DNA of 64,000 nucleotides from assembly GCA_947306475.1 (NCBI GenBank), contig CAMZGS010000001.1, forward strand, positions 310,001-374,000. The letters run 5' to 3'. The notes under the pieces are model-generated. The model searched no databases and had not been told where the DNA came from. It saw only the letters and a program-made list of their open reading frames with translations. Shown piece after piece: positions 41,166 to 50,300 of the stretch. Positions within the stretch are counted from its first letter, which is position 1. Every line of letters begins with the position of its first letter. Position numbers and translations under genes: made by a program. The stretch is from an uncultured Comamonas sp. GTDB lineage: Bacteria > Pseudomonadota > Gammaproteobacteria > Burkholderiales > Burkholderiaceae_C.

Positions 41166-42914
41166 ATGCCTCAAATCTCTGCTTCTTTATTGCCCCAGTG
41201 GGCGTGGCCCGTGCGCTTGCAGCGCGCTTCGCGTTGGTGGTCGGGCTGGTCGCTGGCCCCGCGCACGGTGGCCTTGCTGCTGGCGTTGTGGTGCATAGCG
41301 CTGCTCAACCAGCCGCTGTGGCACACCTTGTCCGAGCTGGCCGGTGCGACCGAGCTGACCGACCCCTGGGCGCTCAAGCGCCTGGCACTGGGGGCGCTGC
41401 TGGTGTGTGCCACCTTCTTGTGGTTCATGCTCTGGTCGTGGCCCGGCGTGCGCCGTCCGGTGTGGAGCGTGCATCTGGTGCTGGCCGCCAGCGTGCAGCA
41501 TTTCATGCTCAGCTACGGCGTGGTGATGGACAGCTCCATGGTGCAAAACAGCCTGCAGACCAACTGGACAGAGGCCCTGGCCTTGCTGACCCCCGGACTG
41601 CTGCTGCATGTGCTGCTGTACGCCGGGCTGCCCATCGCCTGGCTGTACACCGGAGTGGACATGCCCGCGCAGCGCCGGGGCTGGCTGCGCTCGGCCTTGT
41701 GGCTGCTGGCCGCGCTGGGCGTGCTGGTGGTGGGCGGCATGCGCCTGTACCGCGATCTGGCACCGCTGCTGCGCAACCACACCGAAATCCGCTACCAGGT
41801 CAACCCGCTGGCCACCGTGGTGTCGTGGAGCAACGTCACCCTCAAACCCATCCTGAAGCCGAAAAAACCTTTTCAGCCAGTGACTGCAGGCGCGGCCCTG
41901 GGGGCCACCTACCGCGCCCAGGCCGCAGGCCAGGTCAAGCCGCCGCTGCTGGTGCTGGTGGTGGGTGAGACCGCCCGTGCCGACCACTTTGGCCGCATGT
42001 ACGGCTATGCACGCGACACCACACCGCAACTGCAGGCGCGCCAGGTGCTCAGCTGGCAGCAGGTGCAGTCCTGCGGCACCAACACCATTGCCTCGGTGCC
42101 CTGCATGTTCTCGCCCGTGGGCAAAGAAGGCTACGAAGGGCGCAAAGTCGAATACGGCAACCTGCTGGACATCGTGCAGGCCGCCGGTCTTGCCGTGCGC
42201 TGGCTGGACAACCAGTCGGGCTGCAAAGGCGTGTGCGCGCGCATTCCCAGCGCCGAGGCACAGGCCATCGCCACCCCAGAGCAGCGCGCGCAATGGTGCC
42301 GCGATGGCGAATGCCTGGACCGCCTGATGGTGGCGCAGCTGGACGCGCAGCTGGCCGCCATCCCCGCCGCCCAGCGCCAGCAGGGCGTGGTGCTGGTGCT
42401 GCACCAGATGGGCAGCCACGGCCCGGCGTACTACCGCCGCTCAGCCCCCGACACCAAGCGCTTCACGCCCGAATGCGCCACGCACGTCACCTCGGACTGC
42501 AGCCAGCAAGACCTGATCAACGTGTACGACAACAGCATAGTGGAAACCGATGCCTTCCTGGCCCAGACCATCGACTGGCTGCAAACGCAGCAGCAGGGCT
42601 TTGCCACCTCCATGCTCTATGTCAGTGACCACGGCGAATCGCTGGGCGAAAACGGCCTGTACCTGCACGGCCTGCCGTACCGCATTGCCCCCCAGGCGCA
42701 AAAGCATGTGCCCTGGGTGCTGTGGCCCGGCACCCTGCAAGCGCGCACCGGCTGGCGCGAAGACTGCGCCCGCACCCAGCTGAACCAGCCGCTGACGCAC
42801 GACGCCTACTTCCACACCGTGCTGGGCATGCTCGATGTCTCCAGCCCCTACTACCAGCCCCAGCAAGACGCCATGGCCAGCTGCCGCACGCAGCGCGTGG
42901 CGGGTGTGGGTTGA
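41166..42914 (+). CDS. eptA: Lipid A phosphoethanolamine transferase, EptA/MCR family
   Basis: Inner-membrane enzyme adding phosphoethanolamine to lipid A, 582 residues. Five N-terminal helices (ALLLALWCIALLNQPLW; ALLVCATFLWFMLWSW; SVHLVLAASVQHFML; LLLHVLLYAGLPIAWLY; ALWLLAALGVLVVGG) are followed by the periplasmic sulfatase-like domain. Its motifs are VVGETARADHFG, the Thr nucleophile in QSCGTNTIASVPCMFS, HQMGSHGPAYYRR and zinc-binding YVSDHGESLGENGLYLHGLPY. Cysteines consistent with disulfides (SGCKGVCAR, CRDGEC, CATH...SDC) are present. Start ATG 41166. The divergent two-component system probably regulates it. It is chromosomal and intrinsic-looking, with no mobile flank, despite the gene fragments downstream. 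Confidence 0.93.
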   Translation: MPQISASLLPQWAWPVRLQRASRWWSGWSLAPRTVALLLALWCIALLNQPLWHTLSELAGATELTDPWALKRLALGALLVCATFLWFMLWSWPGVRRPVWSVHLVLAASVQHFMLSYGVVMDSSMVQNSLQTNWTEALALLTPGLLLHVLLYAGLPIAWLYTGVDMPAQRRGWLRSALWLLAALGVLVVGGMRLYRDLAPLLRNHTEIRYQVNPLATVVSWSNVTLKPILKPKKPFQPVTAGAALGATYRAQAAGQVKPPLLVLVVGETARADHFGRMYGYARDTTPQLQARQVLSWQQVQSCGTNTIASVPCMFSPVGKEGYEGRKVEYGNLLDIVQAAGLAVRWLDNQSGCKGVCARIPSAEAQAIATPEQRAQWCRDGECLDRLMVAQLDAQLAAIPAAQRQQGVVLVLHQMGSHGPAYYRRSAPDTKRFTPECATHVTSDCSQQDLINVYDNSIVETDAFLAQTIDWLQTQQQGFATSMLYVSDHGESLGENGLYLHGLPYRIAPQAQKHVPWVLWPGTLQARTGWREDCARTQLNQPLTHDAYFHTVLGMLDVSSPYYQPQQDAMASCRTQRVAGVG

Positions 42915-42997
42915 GGCAGCGCGCCCTGCCATGCCAGCCCGTCAAACCCCTCTAAGATGCCGCCCTTTGGGCTGTAAGGCAGCAAGAGGGTAGCGGT

Positions 42998-43189
42998 ATG
43001 GAATTTCACACCTGGGTGGCATTTTTGGTGGCCAGCATTTTTATTGCGATCTCGCCCGGCTCGGGGGCGGTGCTGTCCATGAGCCACGGCCTGGCCTATG
43101 GCGTGCGCCAGACGTCGATGACGATTTTGGGCCTGCAGCTGGGGCTGGTGATGATTTTGCTCATCGCAGGCGGCGGCGCGTGCCGGTGA
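42998..43189 (+). pseudogene. Truncated LysE-family exporter (5' fragment)
   Basis: Encodes only the first 60 residues of a LysE/RhtB exporter (MEFHTWVAFLVASIFIAISP, then GSGAVLSMSHGLAYGV), then ACR and a stop. The protein is identical to the intact paralogue at 58030-58665 over nearly its whole length, with one substitution (TILG against TIFG). At DNA level it differs at many third positions, so it is an old duplicate, not a recent copy. Similarity also covers about 30 bases upstream. It breaks off at GGCGGCGGCG, where the mcp fragment begins. Confidence 0.85.
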
Positions 43190-43625
43190 GCTGGGCCGTG
43201 GCTTTGCCGTGGTGGCAGCTGAAGTGCGGCAGCTGGCGCAGCGCAGCGCCGATGCGGCCAAGCAGATCAAGCAACTGATTGCACACAGCATCCAGCAGGT
43301 GGATGCTGGCTCTGCCCAGGCCCATCAGGTGGGTCGCACCATTGATGACGTGGTGCAGGTCATTGCCAAGGTGGCCAGCCTGATGAACGAAGTCAGCGAA
43401 GCCAGCGACGAGCAAAGCGCCGGGGTTGGACAGGTGAGTGAAGCCGTGGTGCACATGGACAACAGCACACAAAAGAATGCCGCCCTGGTGGAGGAGATGG
43501 CTGCTGCCGCGACCAGCCTGAGCCAGCAGGCGCAAGAGCTGGTCAGGCTGGTGGCCATCTTCCAGTTGCCGGATGCCGCCGAACAGCTGCCGGCACAGCC
43601 CCGCGCATTGCCGCCTGTGGCCTGA
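43174..43625 (+). pseudogene. 3' fragment of a methyl-accepting chemotaxis protein gene
   Basis: In a frame different from lysE' the sequence reads AAARAGELGRGFAVVAAEVR, QLAQRSADAAKQIKQLI and on to the C-terminus (VSEASDEQSAGVGQVSEAVV; EEMAAAATSLSQQAQELV), ending TGA 43625. This is the distal half of an MCP signalling domain of Tsr/Tar type, about 147 residues. The receptor N-terminus and hairpin tip are absent, and it does not match pilJ of this window. No start with a ribosome binding site is visible, so the fragment is presumably silent. Confidence 0.85.
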
Positions 43626-43637
43626 CGGGGGCATGCA

Positions 43638-43668
43638 AAGGCCCGCAGGAGCAAATCCTGTGGGCCTT
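43638..43668 (+). terminator. Terminator belonging to the mcp fragment
   Basis: Stem AAGGCCCGCAGGA (43638-43650) / TCCTGTGGGCCTT (43656-43668), 13 bp with one wobble, loop GCAAA. It lies 12 bases after the mcp' stop, implying the original mcp gene end was carried over intact. Confidence 0.8.
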
Positions 43669-43704
43669 CGGGTTTGCCAGAGGGCGTGTGCCAGGGACTT
43701 TTTT

Positions 43705-43806
43705 TTGGCCGCTGCGACCGAACTGACCGCCCCCTGGGCGCTCAGGCGTCTGGCGTTGGGGGCGCTGCTGGTGTGCGCCACGTTTCTGTGGCCCATGTTC
43801 TGGTTC
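43705..43806 (+). pseudogene. Internal fragment of an eptA-like gene
   Basis: Encodes LAAATELTAPWALRRLALGA then LLVCATFLWPMFW, matching residues of the intact EptA in this window (LAGATELTDPWALKRLALGA, LLVCATFLWFMLW). DNA identity is high but not complete, with mostly third-position differences. Only about 34 codons are recognisable and no start, catalytic domain or flanking eptA sequence is present. It ends just before the convergent kinase stop. Confidence 0.8.
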
Positions 43807-43822
43807 GGTACCCTGCATACCT

Positions 43823-45226
43823 TCACACCAGCGCTGCCCAGGGCCCCAGCGTCGCAGTGAGGCGCTGATTGGTCAGCGAGAAGCGCAGAGGTAGTTCGAT
43901 GGCCTGTGCCAGCGCCAAGGCCAGGGCAATCCCCAGGCCGGCGTGGTGCACCGTACCTCCTTCCGAGTCCTTGCGCCAGAACCGCACCCCCAGATGCTCC
44001 AGATCGGCGGCCTGCAGATTGGGCGCGGTATTGGTGATGGAGAGCAGCCAGCCAGCGTCGCTACGCTCCAGGCAGCAGTCGATGGTATCCCCCGCCGGGG
44101 CATATTCCATGGCATTGCGCAGCAAGTTGGAGATGATGCGCTCCAGGATGCCCTGATCGCTTTGAATCCAGGCCGCCGCAGGCAACCGGGCCTGGATGGT
44201 GGTCAAGGCCTGTCCGGTCTGCGGTGGCAGCAGTTCTTGCACCAGGGCCGCTAGATCCAGCGGCTCCAGGGTCGGGACATGCTGCCCGGACTCCAGACGC
44301 GCCACCAGCAGCAACGTGTCTACACTGCGCTGCATGCGCAGGCAGGACTGAATGGCCACCTGCAGCGCCTGCTGTGCGTGCTCAGGGTCGGGGTCGTGCA
44401 ATGCGCTTTCCGCGCTGGTGCGAATTTCTGTCAATGGCGTGCGCAGCTCATGTGCAACGTTGCTGGCAAAGCGGCGTTCGCGCTCGATGGCACTGTACAG
44501 GTGGTGCAGCCCCAGGTTGAACGCATCCACGAAAGGGCGCAGCTCGCGCGGATAGTCCCCGCCCAGCGGCTGCAGTGGGCGGTCGGCGCGCAGATTACCC
44601 ACCACCGTGCCGGCCTGTTCCAGAAAAGCCACCGCGCGGCGTACCAGATACAGCGCCAGGCAAGTGGCCAGCAGGGTGGCCAGGGCGATGCCCCCCACCA
44701 GGGCAAAGTGCACGCGCCGCTCGGTACGGTCCCAGTCTTCGCGCTCGGTGGCCACCACCAGGATTTTGGACTCCCCACCGGCTACCGGGATGCGCGTGGC
44801 CAGCGCTCGCCCGGCATGGCCGTCGGGCAACGTAACGTCGTAGTAGCGAGGCGTGCCCTGCTCGATGGGCCCCAGCGGCAAAGTGGCCCCCGCACTGCTG
44901 GGCGAGCGCAGCACGGCCATGCCCCGTTCCTGGTCAAAGACCGTAAAAAACTCGGTGTGTCCGCCGGGCTCGTACTCCGGCATGAGGGTCTGCAGCGCTT
45001 TGATGTCCTGCGCCTGCAGCACCCGTGTCACGGCTGCCGAACGCTGCATCAGCGATGTGTCCATGCGCTGGTAGATGGCATGGTCGATCCAGTACTCAAG
45101 CGCCAGAAACAGCACGGCAAACGTGCCGCCAATGCACAGCACCAGCCCCAGTGCCAGACGGCGTTGCAGTGACCAGGGAGCAGGCTCTGGCGTGGGTGGC
45201 GACGGTGGGGTGGGGGATAATTGCAT
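43823..45226 (-). CDS. Heavy-metal-type sensor histidine kinase (CusS/CopS-like)
   Basis: A 467-residue membrane kinase: helix 1 (LALGLVLCIGGTFAVLFLALEYW), periplasmic sensor, helix 2 (FALVGGIALATLLATCLALYLV), HAMP, H-box FASNVAHELRTPLTEIRTSA, N-box ISNLLRNAMEYAPAG and G2 HAGLGIALALALAQ. The G1 position reads ITNTAPNLQAADL, lacking the usual DxGxG Asp and Gly, so ATP binding could be altered, although CusS relatives also vary here. Start ATG 45226 is three bases past the regulator stop. It is divergent from the RND operon that it is inferred to control. Confidence 0.87.
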   Translation of the reverse strand: MQLSPTPPSPPTPEPAPWSLQRRLALGLVLCIGGTFAVLFLALEYWIDHAIYQRMDTSLMQRSAAVTRVLQAQDIKALQTLMPEYEPGGHTEFFTVFDQERGMAVLRSPSSAGATLPLGPIEQGTPRYYDVTLPDGHAGRALATRIPVAGGESKILVVATEREDWDRTERRVHFALVGGIALATLLATCLALYLVRRAVAFLEQAGTVVGNLRADRPLQPLGGDYPRELRPFVDAFNLGLHHLYSAIERERRFASNVAHELRTPLTEIRTSAESALHDPDPEHAQQALQVAIQSCLRMQRSVDTLLLVARLESGQHVPTLEPLDLAALVQELLPPQTGQALTTIQARLPAAAWIQSDQGILERIISNLLRNAMEYAPAGDTIDCCLERSDAGWLLSITNTAPNLQAADLEHLGVRFWRKDSEGGTVHHAGLGIALALALAQAIELPLRFSLTNQRLTATLGPWAALV

Positions 45227-45229
45227 GGA

Positions 45230-45895
45230 TCAGGGTACAACGTAGCCAAAGCCTCGGCGCGTCAGTATCACATCGTTCAGGCCCCGCTGGCCCAGCTTGG
45301 TGCGCAGGGTGCTGACGATCACTTCCACTACCTTGTCCGAGGCATCGCTGCTGCTGTCGTACAGGTGCTCAAAAATCTGCGCCCGCGAGAACGTGGTGCC
45401 CCGGCGGCGCAGCAGCAACTCCAGCAAGGCGTATTCCTTGGGTGTCAGCCCCAGATCGCCCGCCCCGCATTTGGCAGTGCGCGAGCGTGGATCGAGCTCC
45501 AGCTCCCCCAGGCGCAGCACTGGGACATCGCGCTGTGGCGGGCGGCGCACCAGCGCGCGCAGACGCGCCAGCAGTTCGGCCAGCTCAAAGGGTTTGGTCA
45601 GATAGTCATCGGCCCCGGCATCCAGGGCATGCACGCGGTCATCCAGCGCCTCGCGTGCCGATAGCAGCAGCACCGGGGCGGCATGTGGTTTCTGGTTCAG
45701 TTCGCGCAGCACTCCCATGCCATCCAGGCGGGGCAGCATCCAGTCCAGGATGATGGCGTCGTAGTGGTAGCTGTTCAGGAAGGTCAGCGCCATCTGCCCA
45801 TCGGTCGCAACGTCGCAGGCATAGCCTTCCAGCTGCAGGCTGCGGCTCAAGGCATTCGCCAGGGTTTCTGAATCTTCAACAATCAGTACACGCAT
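45230..45895 (-). CDS. OmpR-family response regulator of the metal-efflux cluster
   Basis: A 221-residue regulator: receiver (VLIVEDSETL, ILDWMLPRLDGMG, LLSAREALDDR, DYLTKPFE) and winged helix (LGLTPKEYALLELLLRRRGTTFSRAQIFEHLYD, VSTLRTKLGQRGLNDVILTRRGFGYVV). ATG 45895 starts it (MRVLIVEDS); the longer ORF adds residues from the repeat-bearing leader. Co-transcribed with the kinase and divergent from czcB. Confidence 0.9.
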   Translation of the reverse strand: MRVLIVEDSETLANALSRSLQLEGYACDVATDGQMALTFLNSYHYDAIILDWMLPRLDGMGVLRELNQKPHAAPVLLLSAREALDDRVHALDAGADDYLTKPFELAELLARLRALVRRPPQRDVPVLRLGELELDPRSRTAKCGAGDLGLTPKEYALLELLLRRRGTTFSRAQIFEHLYDSSSDASDKVVEVIVSTLRTKLGQRGLNDVILTRRGFGYVVP

Positions 45896-45902
45896 GGGAT
45901 TT

Positions 45903-45962
45903 ATATAAAAAATGGCCTCCAAGGCTTATATGGCAAGCGCTGGAAGCTACAAAAAATAATCC
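45903..45962. repeat. Partial interspersed repeat in the RR/czcB promoter region
   Basis: Read on the minus strand, TTGTAGCTTCCAGCGCTTGC then CATATAAGCC matches the left arm and core of the repeat family. It is located immediately upstream of the response regulator start, where it could form part of the regulator's leader. Confidence 0.65.
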
Positions 45963-46049
45963 TGAAGCAATGCCAGTATAGCGGTCACCGGCAGTGGGGC
46001 GGTGGCACAGGAGCGCACCTGCTGCGGCCCATCCACTGCCCGGGCGGCC

Positions 46050-46067
46050 AAAGCTTTCTCAAAGCTT
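46050..46067. promoter_or_regulatory. Candidate response-regulator box upstream of czcB
   Basis: AAAGCTT-N4-AAAGCTT, a perfect 7-mer direct repeat with an 11-base period, about 57 bases before the czcB start. The 11-base period fits OmpR-family tandem sites; assignment to the adjacent regulator is inference. AAGCTT is itself palindromic, so the orientation is not determined. Confidence 0.55.
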
Positions 46068-46123
46068 GGCTACCCAGAATTCGGGGAGATGCCAATTGAA
46101 ACCTTCCCGTTGACTGTACTGCC

Positions 46124-47368
46124 ATGACCGACCCCCATATCTCTCCCCACCCAGGATCGAACGGGCACACCAAGGCGCTGGTGCTGGCCGCAGCGGTGGT
46201 TATTGCCACTGCTGCCGGCTATGGCTGGTGGGCCACTTCCTCACGTCCAACGACCACCGATACATCCACTACGGCGACACAGGAGTATCAGACGGGCCAG
46301 GACGGCAGCGTGGTACTCAGTACCGTACAGCTGCGCGCCCAGGGTGTGGAGATGGCACCCGTTGGTGCCACCGATGTCCTGATGGTGGAGGGCCTGATGG
46401 CCCAGGCCATGGTGCCCCTGGCCGCCAGTGCGCAGGTGGTGGCCCCTTACGGGGGGGTGGTCACGCGCCTGCTGGTTGATGAAGGAACGCAGGTGCGCCA
46501 AGGACAGGCGCTGGCGCGCATTCAGAGCCAGGATGTGTTGAGCGCCGAGGCTGAACTGGCCCGAGCCCGCACCGAGGCGAACACCGCCAGGTTGCAGGCT
46601 CAGCGCGATGCGGCGCTGCTGGCAGAAGGCATCATCGCTGCGGCTCGCCATGAACAATCCCAGGCCCGTGCGGCTGCCGCCCAGAGTACGCTGCAGCAGG
46701 CCCAGGGCGCGCTGGCCCGCTTGCGCCCCGTAGCGGGTGGCAGCGCGGGCGAGTATGAGCTGCTTGCCCCCATCTCTGGCCAGGTGGTACGGCGCCAGGT
46801 CGGCCCCGGCCAGGCCGTGGCCGCGCTGGAAGCGGCCTTTGTGCTGGCCGCGCCCGGGCAGCTGGATATTTTCTTTTCGGTCCCCCTGCGTCTGCGCAGC
46901 GATTTGCATCCCGGCCTGAACGTGCGTTTGCCCGATGGCTCTTTGGCCTTGGTGCAGGCAGTGGGGGCCGATGCCGATGCTTCCAGCCAAAGCCTGCGCG
47001 TGCGCGCACGCCTGCAGGCGGCTGAAGGGGAGGCGTTGCCCTATGCGGCAGGGCAGCAGATGCGTGTCAGCCTGCTGCTGCCTGCGCCAGCCCATACGCT
47101 GGTCGTGCCCACGTCGGCGCTGTTGCCCGTCGGTGCTGGACATGTGCTGTTTGTGGCGCAGTCCCAGGCCGATACCCAGCCTGCCCAGGTGCGCATTCGC
47201 GCCGTAGCGGTGCAGTTGCTGGGCGAAAGTACGGCCGGCAGTGCCGTGCGTGCGCTCCCGGCTGCAGATGTTGGCGGTAGCGCGCCACCTTTGGCGGCGG
47301 GCATGCAGGTGGTCACGCGGGGAACGGCGTTGCTCAAGTCCATGATCCCCATGCCTCCGGTACTGTAA
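46124..47368 (+). CDS. czcB: Periplasmic adaptor of heavy-metal RND efflux system (CzcB/CusB-like)
   Basis: Membrane-fusion protein of 414 residues: an N-terminal anchor (ALVLAAAVVIATAAGYGWW), a barrel-sandwich half-motif with VVAPYGGVVTRLLVDEGTQVRQGQALARI, a helical hairpin (about 140-210, Ala/Gln-rich), second lipoyl half with YELLAPISGQVVRRQVGPGQAV and a C-terminal region with VVPTSALLPVG. No His- or Met-rich metal-binding extension is obvious. It is the first gene of the operon B-A-DUF3240-C, 13 bases before the permease gene. Metal specificity is undetermined. Confidence 0.88.
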   Translation: MTDPHISPHPGSNGHTKALVLAAAVVIATAAGYGWWATSSRPTTTDTSTTATQEYQTGQDGSVVLSTVQLRAQGVEMAPVGATDVLMVEGLMAQAMVPLAASAQVVAPYGGVVTRLLVDEGTQVRQGQALARIQSQDVLSAEAELARARTEANTARLQAQRDAALLAEGIIAAARHEQSQARAAAAQSTLQQAQGALARLRPVAGGSAGEYELLAPISGQVVRRQVGPGQAVAALEAAFVLAAPGQLDIFFSVPLRLRSDLHPGLNVRLPDGSLALVQAVGADADASSQSLRVRARLQAAEGEALPYAAGQQMRVSLLLPAPAHTLVVPTSALLPVGAGHVLFVAQSQADTQPAQVRIRAVAVQLLGESTAGSAVRALPAADVGGSAPPLAAGMQVVTRGTALLKSMIPMPPVL

Positions 47369-47381
47369 GGAGAGACTGCAC

Positions 47382-50300
47382 ATGTTGTCTCGCCTGATTG
47401 AATTTTCCCTGCGCCAGCGCGCGCTGGTGTTGCTGGCGGTGCTGGCCTTGGCCGGTGCAGGCATCGCCTCGTTCCTGAAGCTGCCCATCGACGCTTACCC
47501 GGACATCTCGCCTACCCAGGTCAAGTTGATCCTCAAAGCCCCCGGCATGACGCCGGAAGAGGTGGAGTCGCGCGTCATCGCGCCGCTGGAGATGGAGTTG
47601 CTGGGCGTGCCCCGGGGAGTGATGCTGCGCTCTACCGCCAAGTACGCCATTGCCGACATCACGCTGGACTTTGCCGAAGGCAGCGATATCTACTGGGCAC
47701 GCCAGCAGGTGGCCGAGCGCTACGCCAGCGTTTCGGACAACCTGCCCGCAGGTGTGAGCGGTGGCCTGGCGCCGATTTCCACTCCGCTGTCGGACGTTTT
47801 CATGTTCACTCTGGAAGGCGGCGGCCTGAGCCTGGAAGAACGCCGTACCCTGTTGGACTGGACCTTGCGTCCCGCCCTGCGCACGCTGCCCGGCGTGGCC
47901 GATGTCAACGTGCTGGGCGGGCAGGCCAAGAGCTTCACCGTCGTGCCCGACCGCGCGCGGCTGTCCGCTGCAGGGCTGAGCTTTGCCGACATCGCCACCG
48001 CCATTGGCCAGAACAACCGCAACGATGGCGCAGGCCGCCTGGAGGCTGGCGAAAACACCCTGATCGTCCGCGCCGAAGGTGCCATTCGCAACCTGCAGGA
48101 CCTGCAGCAGGTGGTGTTGCGCCCAGGCACGGCCACAACGCCTCCCATCTTGCTGAGTGATGTGGCCAGCGTGCGCACTGAGGGCCTGACGCGCTACGGT
48201 GCTGTCAGTCGCGATGGCACCGGAGAAACCGTGCAGGGTATTGTGGTGGCACTGCGCGGTGCCGATGCCTCTACCCTGGTGCAGGCCATCCGCACCCGCC
48301 TGGACGAACTGGCCCCCAGCCTGCCACCAGGCGTGCAGGTGGTGCCGTTTTACGACCGCAGCACGCTGATTGCTCGCGCCGTGGGCACAGTGGAAAGTGC
48401 GCTGATGGAAGCAACCGCGTTGGTTGTCGTGCTGCTGTTGTTGTTTCTGGGTGAGTTGCGAGCAGCCTTGGTGGTGGCTCTGATGCTGCCGTTGGCCGCC
48501 CTGGGCACCTTTCTGCTGATGCGCCTGACTGGCATGAGCGCCAATCTGATGAGTCTGGGCGGACTGGCCATTGCCATCGGCATGCTGGTGGACGCGGCGG
48601 TGGTGGTGGTGGAAAACGCCGTCAGCCGACTCGACCCCACAGCCCCAGGAGCACAGCTGCCGCGTCTGCACCGTATTTTTGCAGCGGCGCGTGAGGTGGC
48701 CGTGCCGGTGACTTCGGGCATTCTCATCATCTGTCTGACGTTCATGCCTTTGCTCACCCTGCAGGGGCTGGAGGGCAAGTTGTTTGTCCCGGTGGCGTTG
48801 ACGATCGTGTTTGCGCTGGCGGTATCGTTGCTGCTGTCGCTCACCCTGGTGCCGGTCTTGGCATCGCTGCTGCTTAAGGAGCATGCGCACAGCGAGCCTT
48901 GGGTCATGCGCGGTGCCCTGCGCCTGTACACACCGCTGCTGGAATCGGCACTGCGCCACCCACAGCGCGCATCGGCTGTGGCCCTGGCCGCGTTGGCACT
49001 GGGCGTGGCCGCCTACTTGGGCACCGGCAAAGCCTTTATGCCCACGATGGATGAGGGCGACATCCTGCTGCAGTTGCAAAAGCCCCCTTCCATCGGCTTG
49101 CAGCGTTCGCTGGAGATCGATTTGGCGGTGCAACGCGCTGTGGGCGCTGCCGTACCCGAGGTGCAGCACAGCATTGCCCGCGTGGGCTCGGACGAGCTGG
49201 GCCTGGACCCCATGGGCCTGAACGAGACCGACATGTTCATGCAGCTGGCACCGCACCAAGAGTGGCGCGTGGCCGACAAAGAAGCCCTGAGCACCGAGAT
49301 CCGCAAGGTGATGGAGGACTTCCCCGGCCTGGAGTTTGGCTTCACCCAACCCATCGAGATGCGCATTTCTGAAATGCTCACCGGCAGCCGTGGCGATGTG
49401 GCCGTCAAACTGTTTGGCCCCGATCTGCACACCCTGGGCGACCTGGCACAACGCATGGCCGCCAGCATCGAGAAAGTGCCCGGCGCGCGCGATGTACTCA
49501 CCCAGGCCAGCGACACCGTGGAATACCTGCAGGTACAGGTCGATACCCAGGCTGCGGGCCGCGCCGGACTGGCTGTGACGCAGATTCAGGATGAGCTGCG
49601 CGCCCAACTGGAAGGCGTGCCTGCCGGTGTGGTGATTGAGCCCGACCGGCGCACCCCCATCGTGGTGCGTGGCGATGCCCCACTGCGCACCTCGGCCGAG
49701 CGCTTTCAGGATCTGCGCTTGGCGCGTGGCGACCAGGGCGACATCCCCCTTACGGCACTGGCCAGCATCGGCATCACCGACGGCCCCGTGCTGGTGCGCC
49801 GCGAAAACGGCTCGCGCTTTGCCCTGATTCAAGCCAGCGTCAGCGGTCGCGACCTGGTTGGCTTTGTGGCCGAAGCCCGCGCCGCCGTCGCCCGCGATGT
49901 GCCCCTGCCCCCCGGCTACCGCGTGGAATGGGGCGGCCAGTTCGAGAACCAGCAACGCGCCGCCGCCCGCCTGGGGCTGGTGGTGCCCGTGGCCTTGGCG
50001 CTGATCTTTTTTGTGCTGTTTATGACCTTTGGCTCGGTACGCCAAGCCACGCTCATTTTGGGCAATGTGCCCTTTGCCATGGTGGGCGGCATGGCCGCAC
50101 TGTGGCTGTCCGGGCAGTACCTGTCGGTGCCCGCATCGGTCGGTTTCATCGCGCTGCTGGGGATTGCCGTGCTCAATGGCTTGGTGCTGGTGACGCACTT
50201 CAACCACCTGCACGCGCTGGGCTTGCCCATGGAGCAAGTGGTGCGCGAAGGCTCGCTGCGCCGCTTGCGCCCCGTGCTGATGACGGCCTCCATCACCGCC

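Larger units (their letters stand above)
42915..43822. other. 908-bp scar of gene fragments between eptA and histidine kinase gene
   Basis: This interval has no intact gene. It contains, in order, a truncated lysE (42998-43189), the 3' end of a chemoreceptor gene (about 43174-43625) with its terminator (43638-43668), and a short eptA-like fragment (43705-43806). The three pieces derive from different genes, and all read in the plus direction. Confidence 0.8.

Noticed and set aside
41166-42914. Acquired mobile colistin-resistance (mcr) gene
   Set aside because: The EptA family is the same, but base composition matches the neighbours, a cognate two-component system faces it and no IS or plasmid gene flanks it, so it looks like a chromosomal eptA.
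43174-43625. A functional short chemoreceptor-like protein
   Set aside because: No start with a ribosome binding site, no hairpin tip or sensor; the frame begins at a fusion junction with lysE'.
45965-46049. A sRNA or additional promoter between the RR gene and czcB
   Set aside because: No hairpin with T-run or convincing -35/-10 pair was seen in this part of the region.
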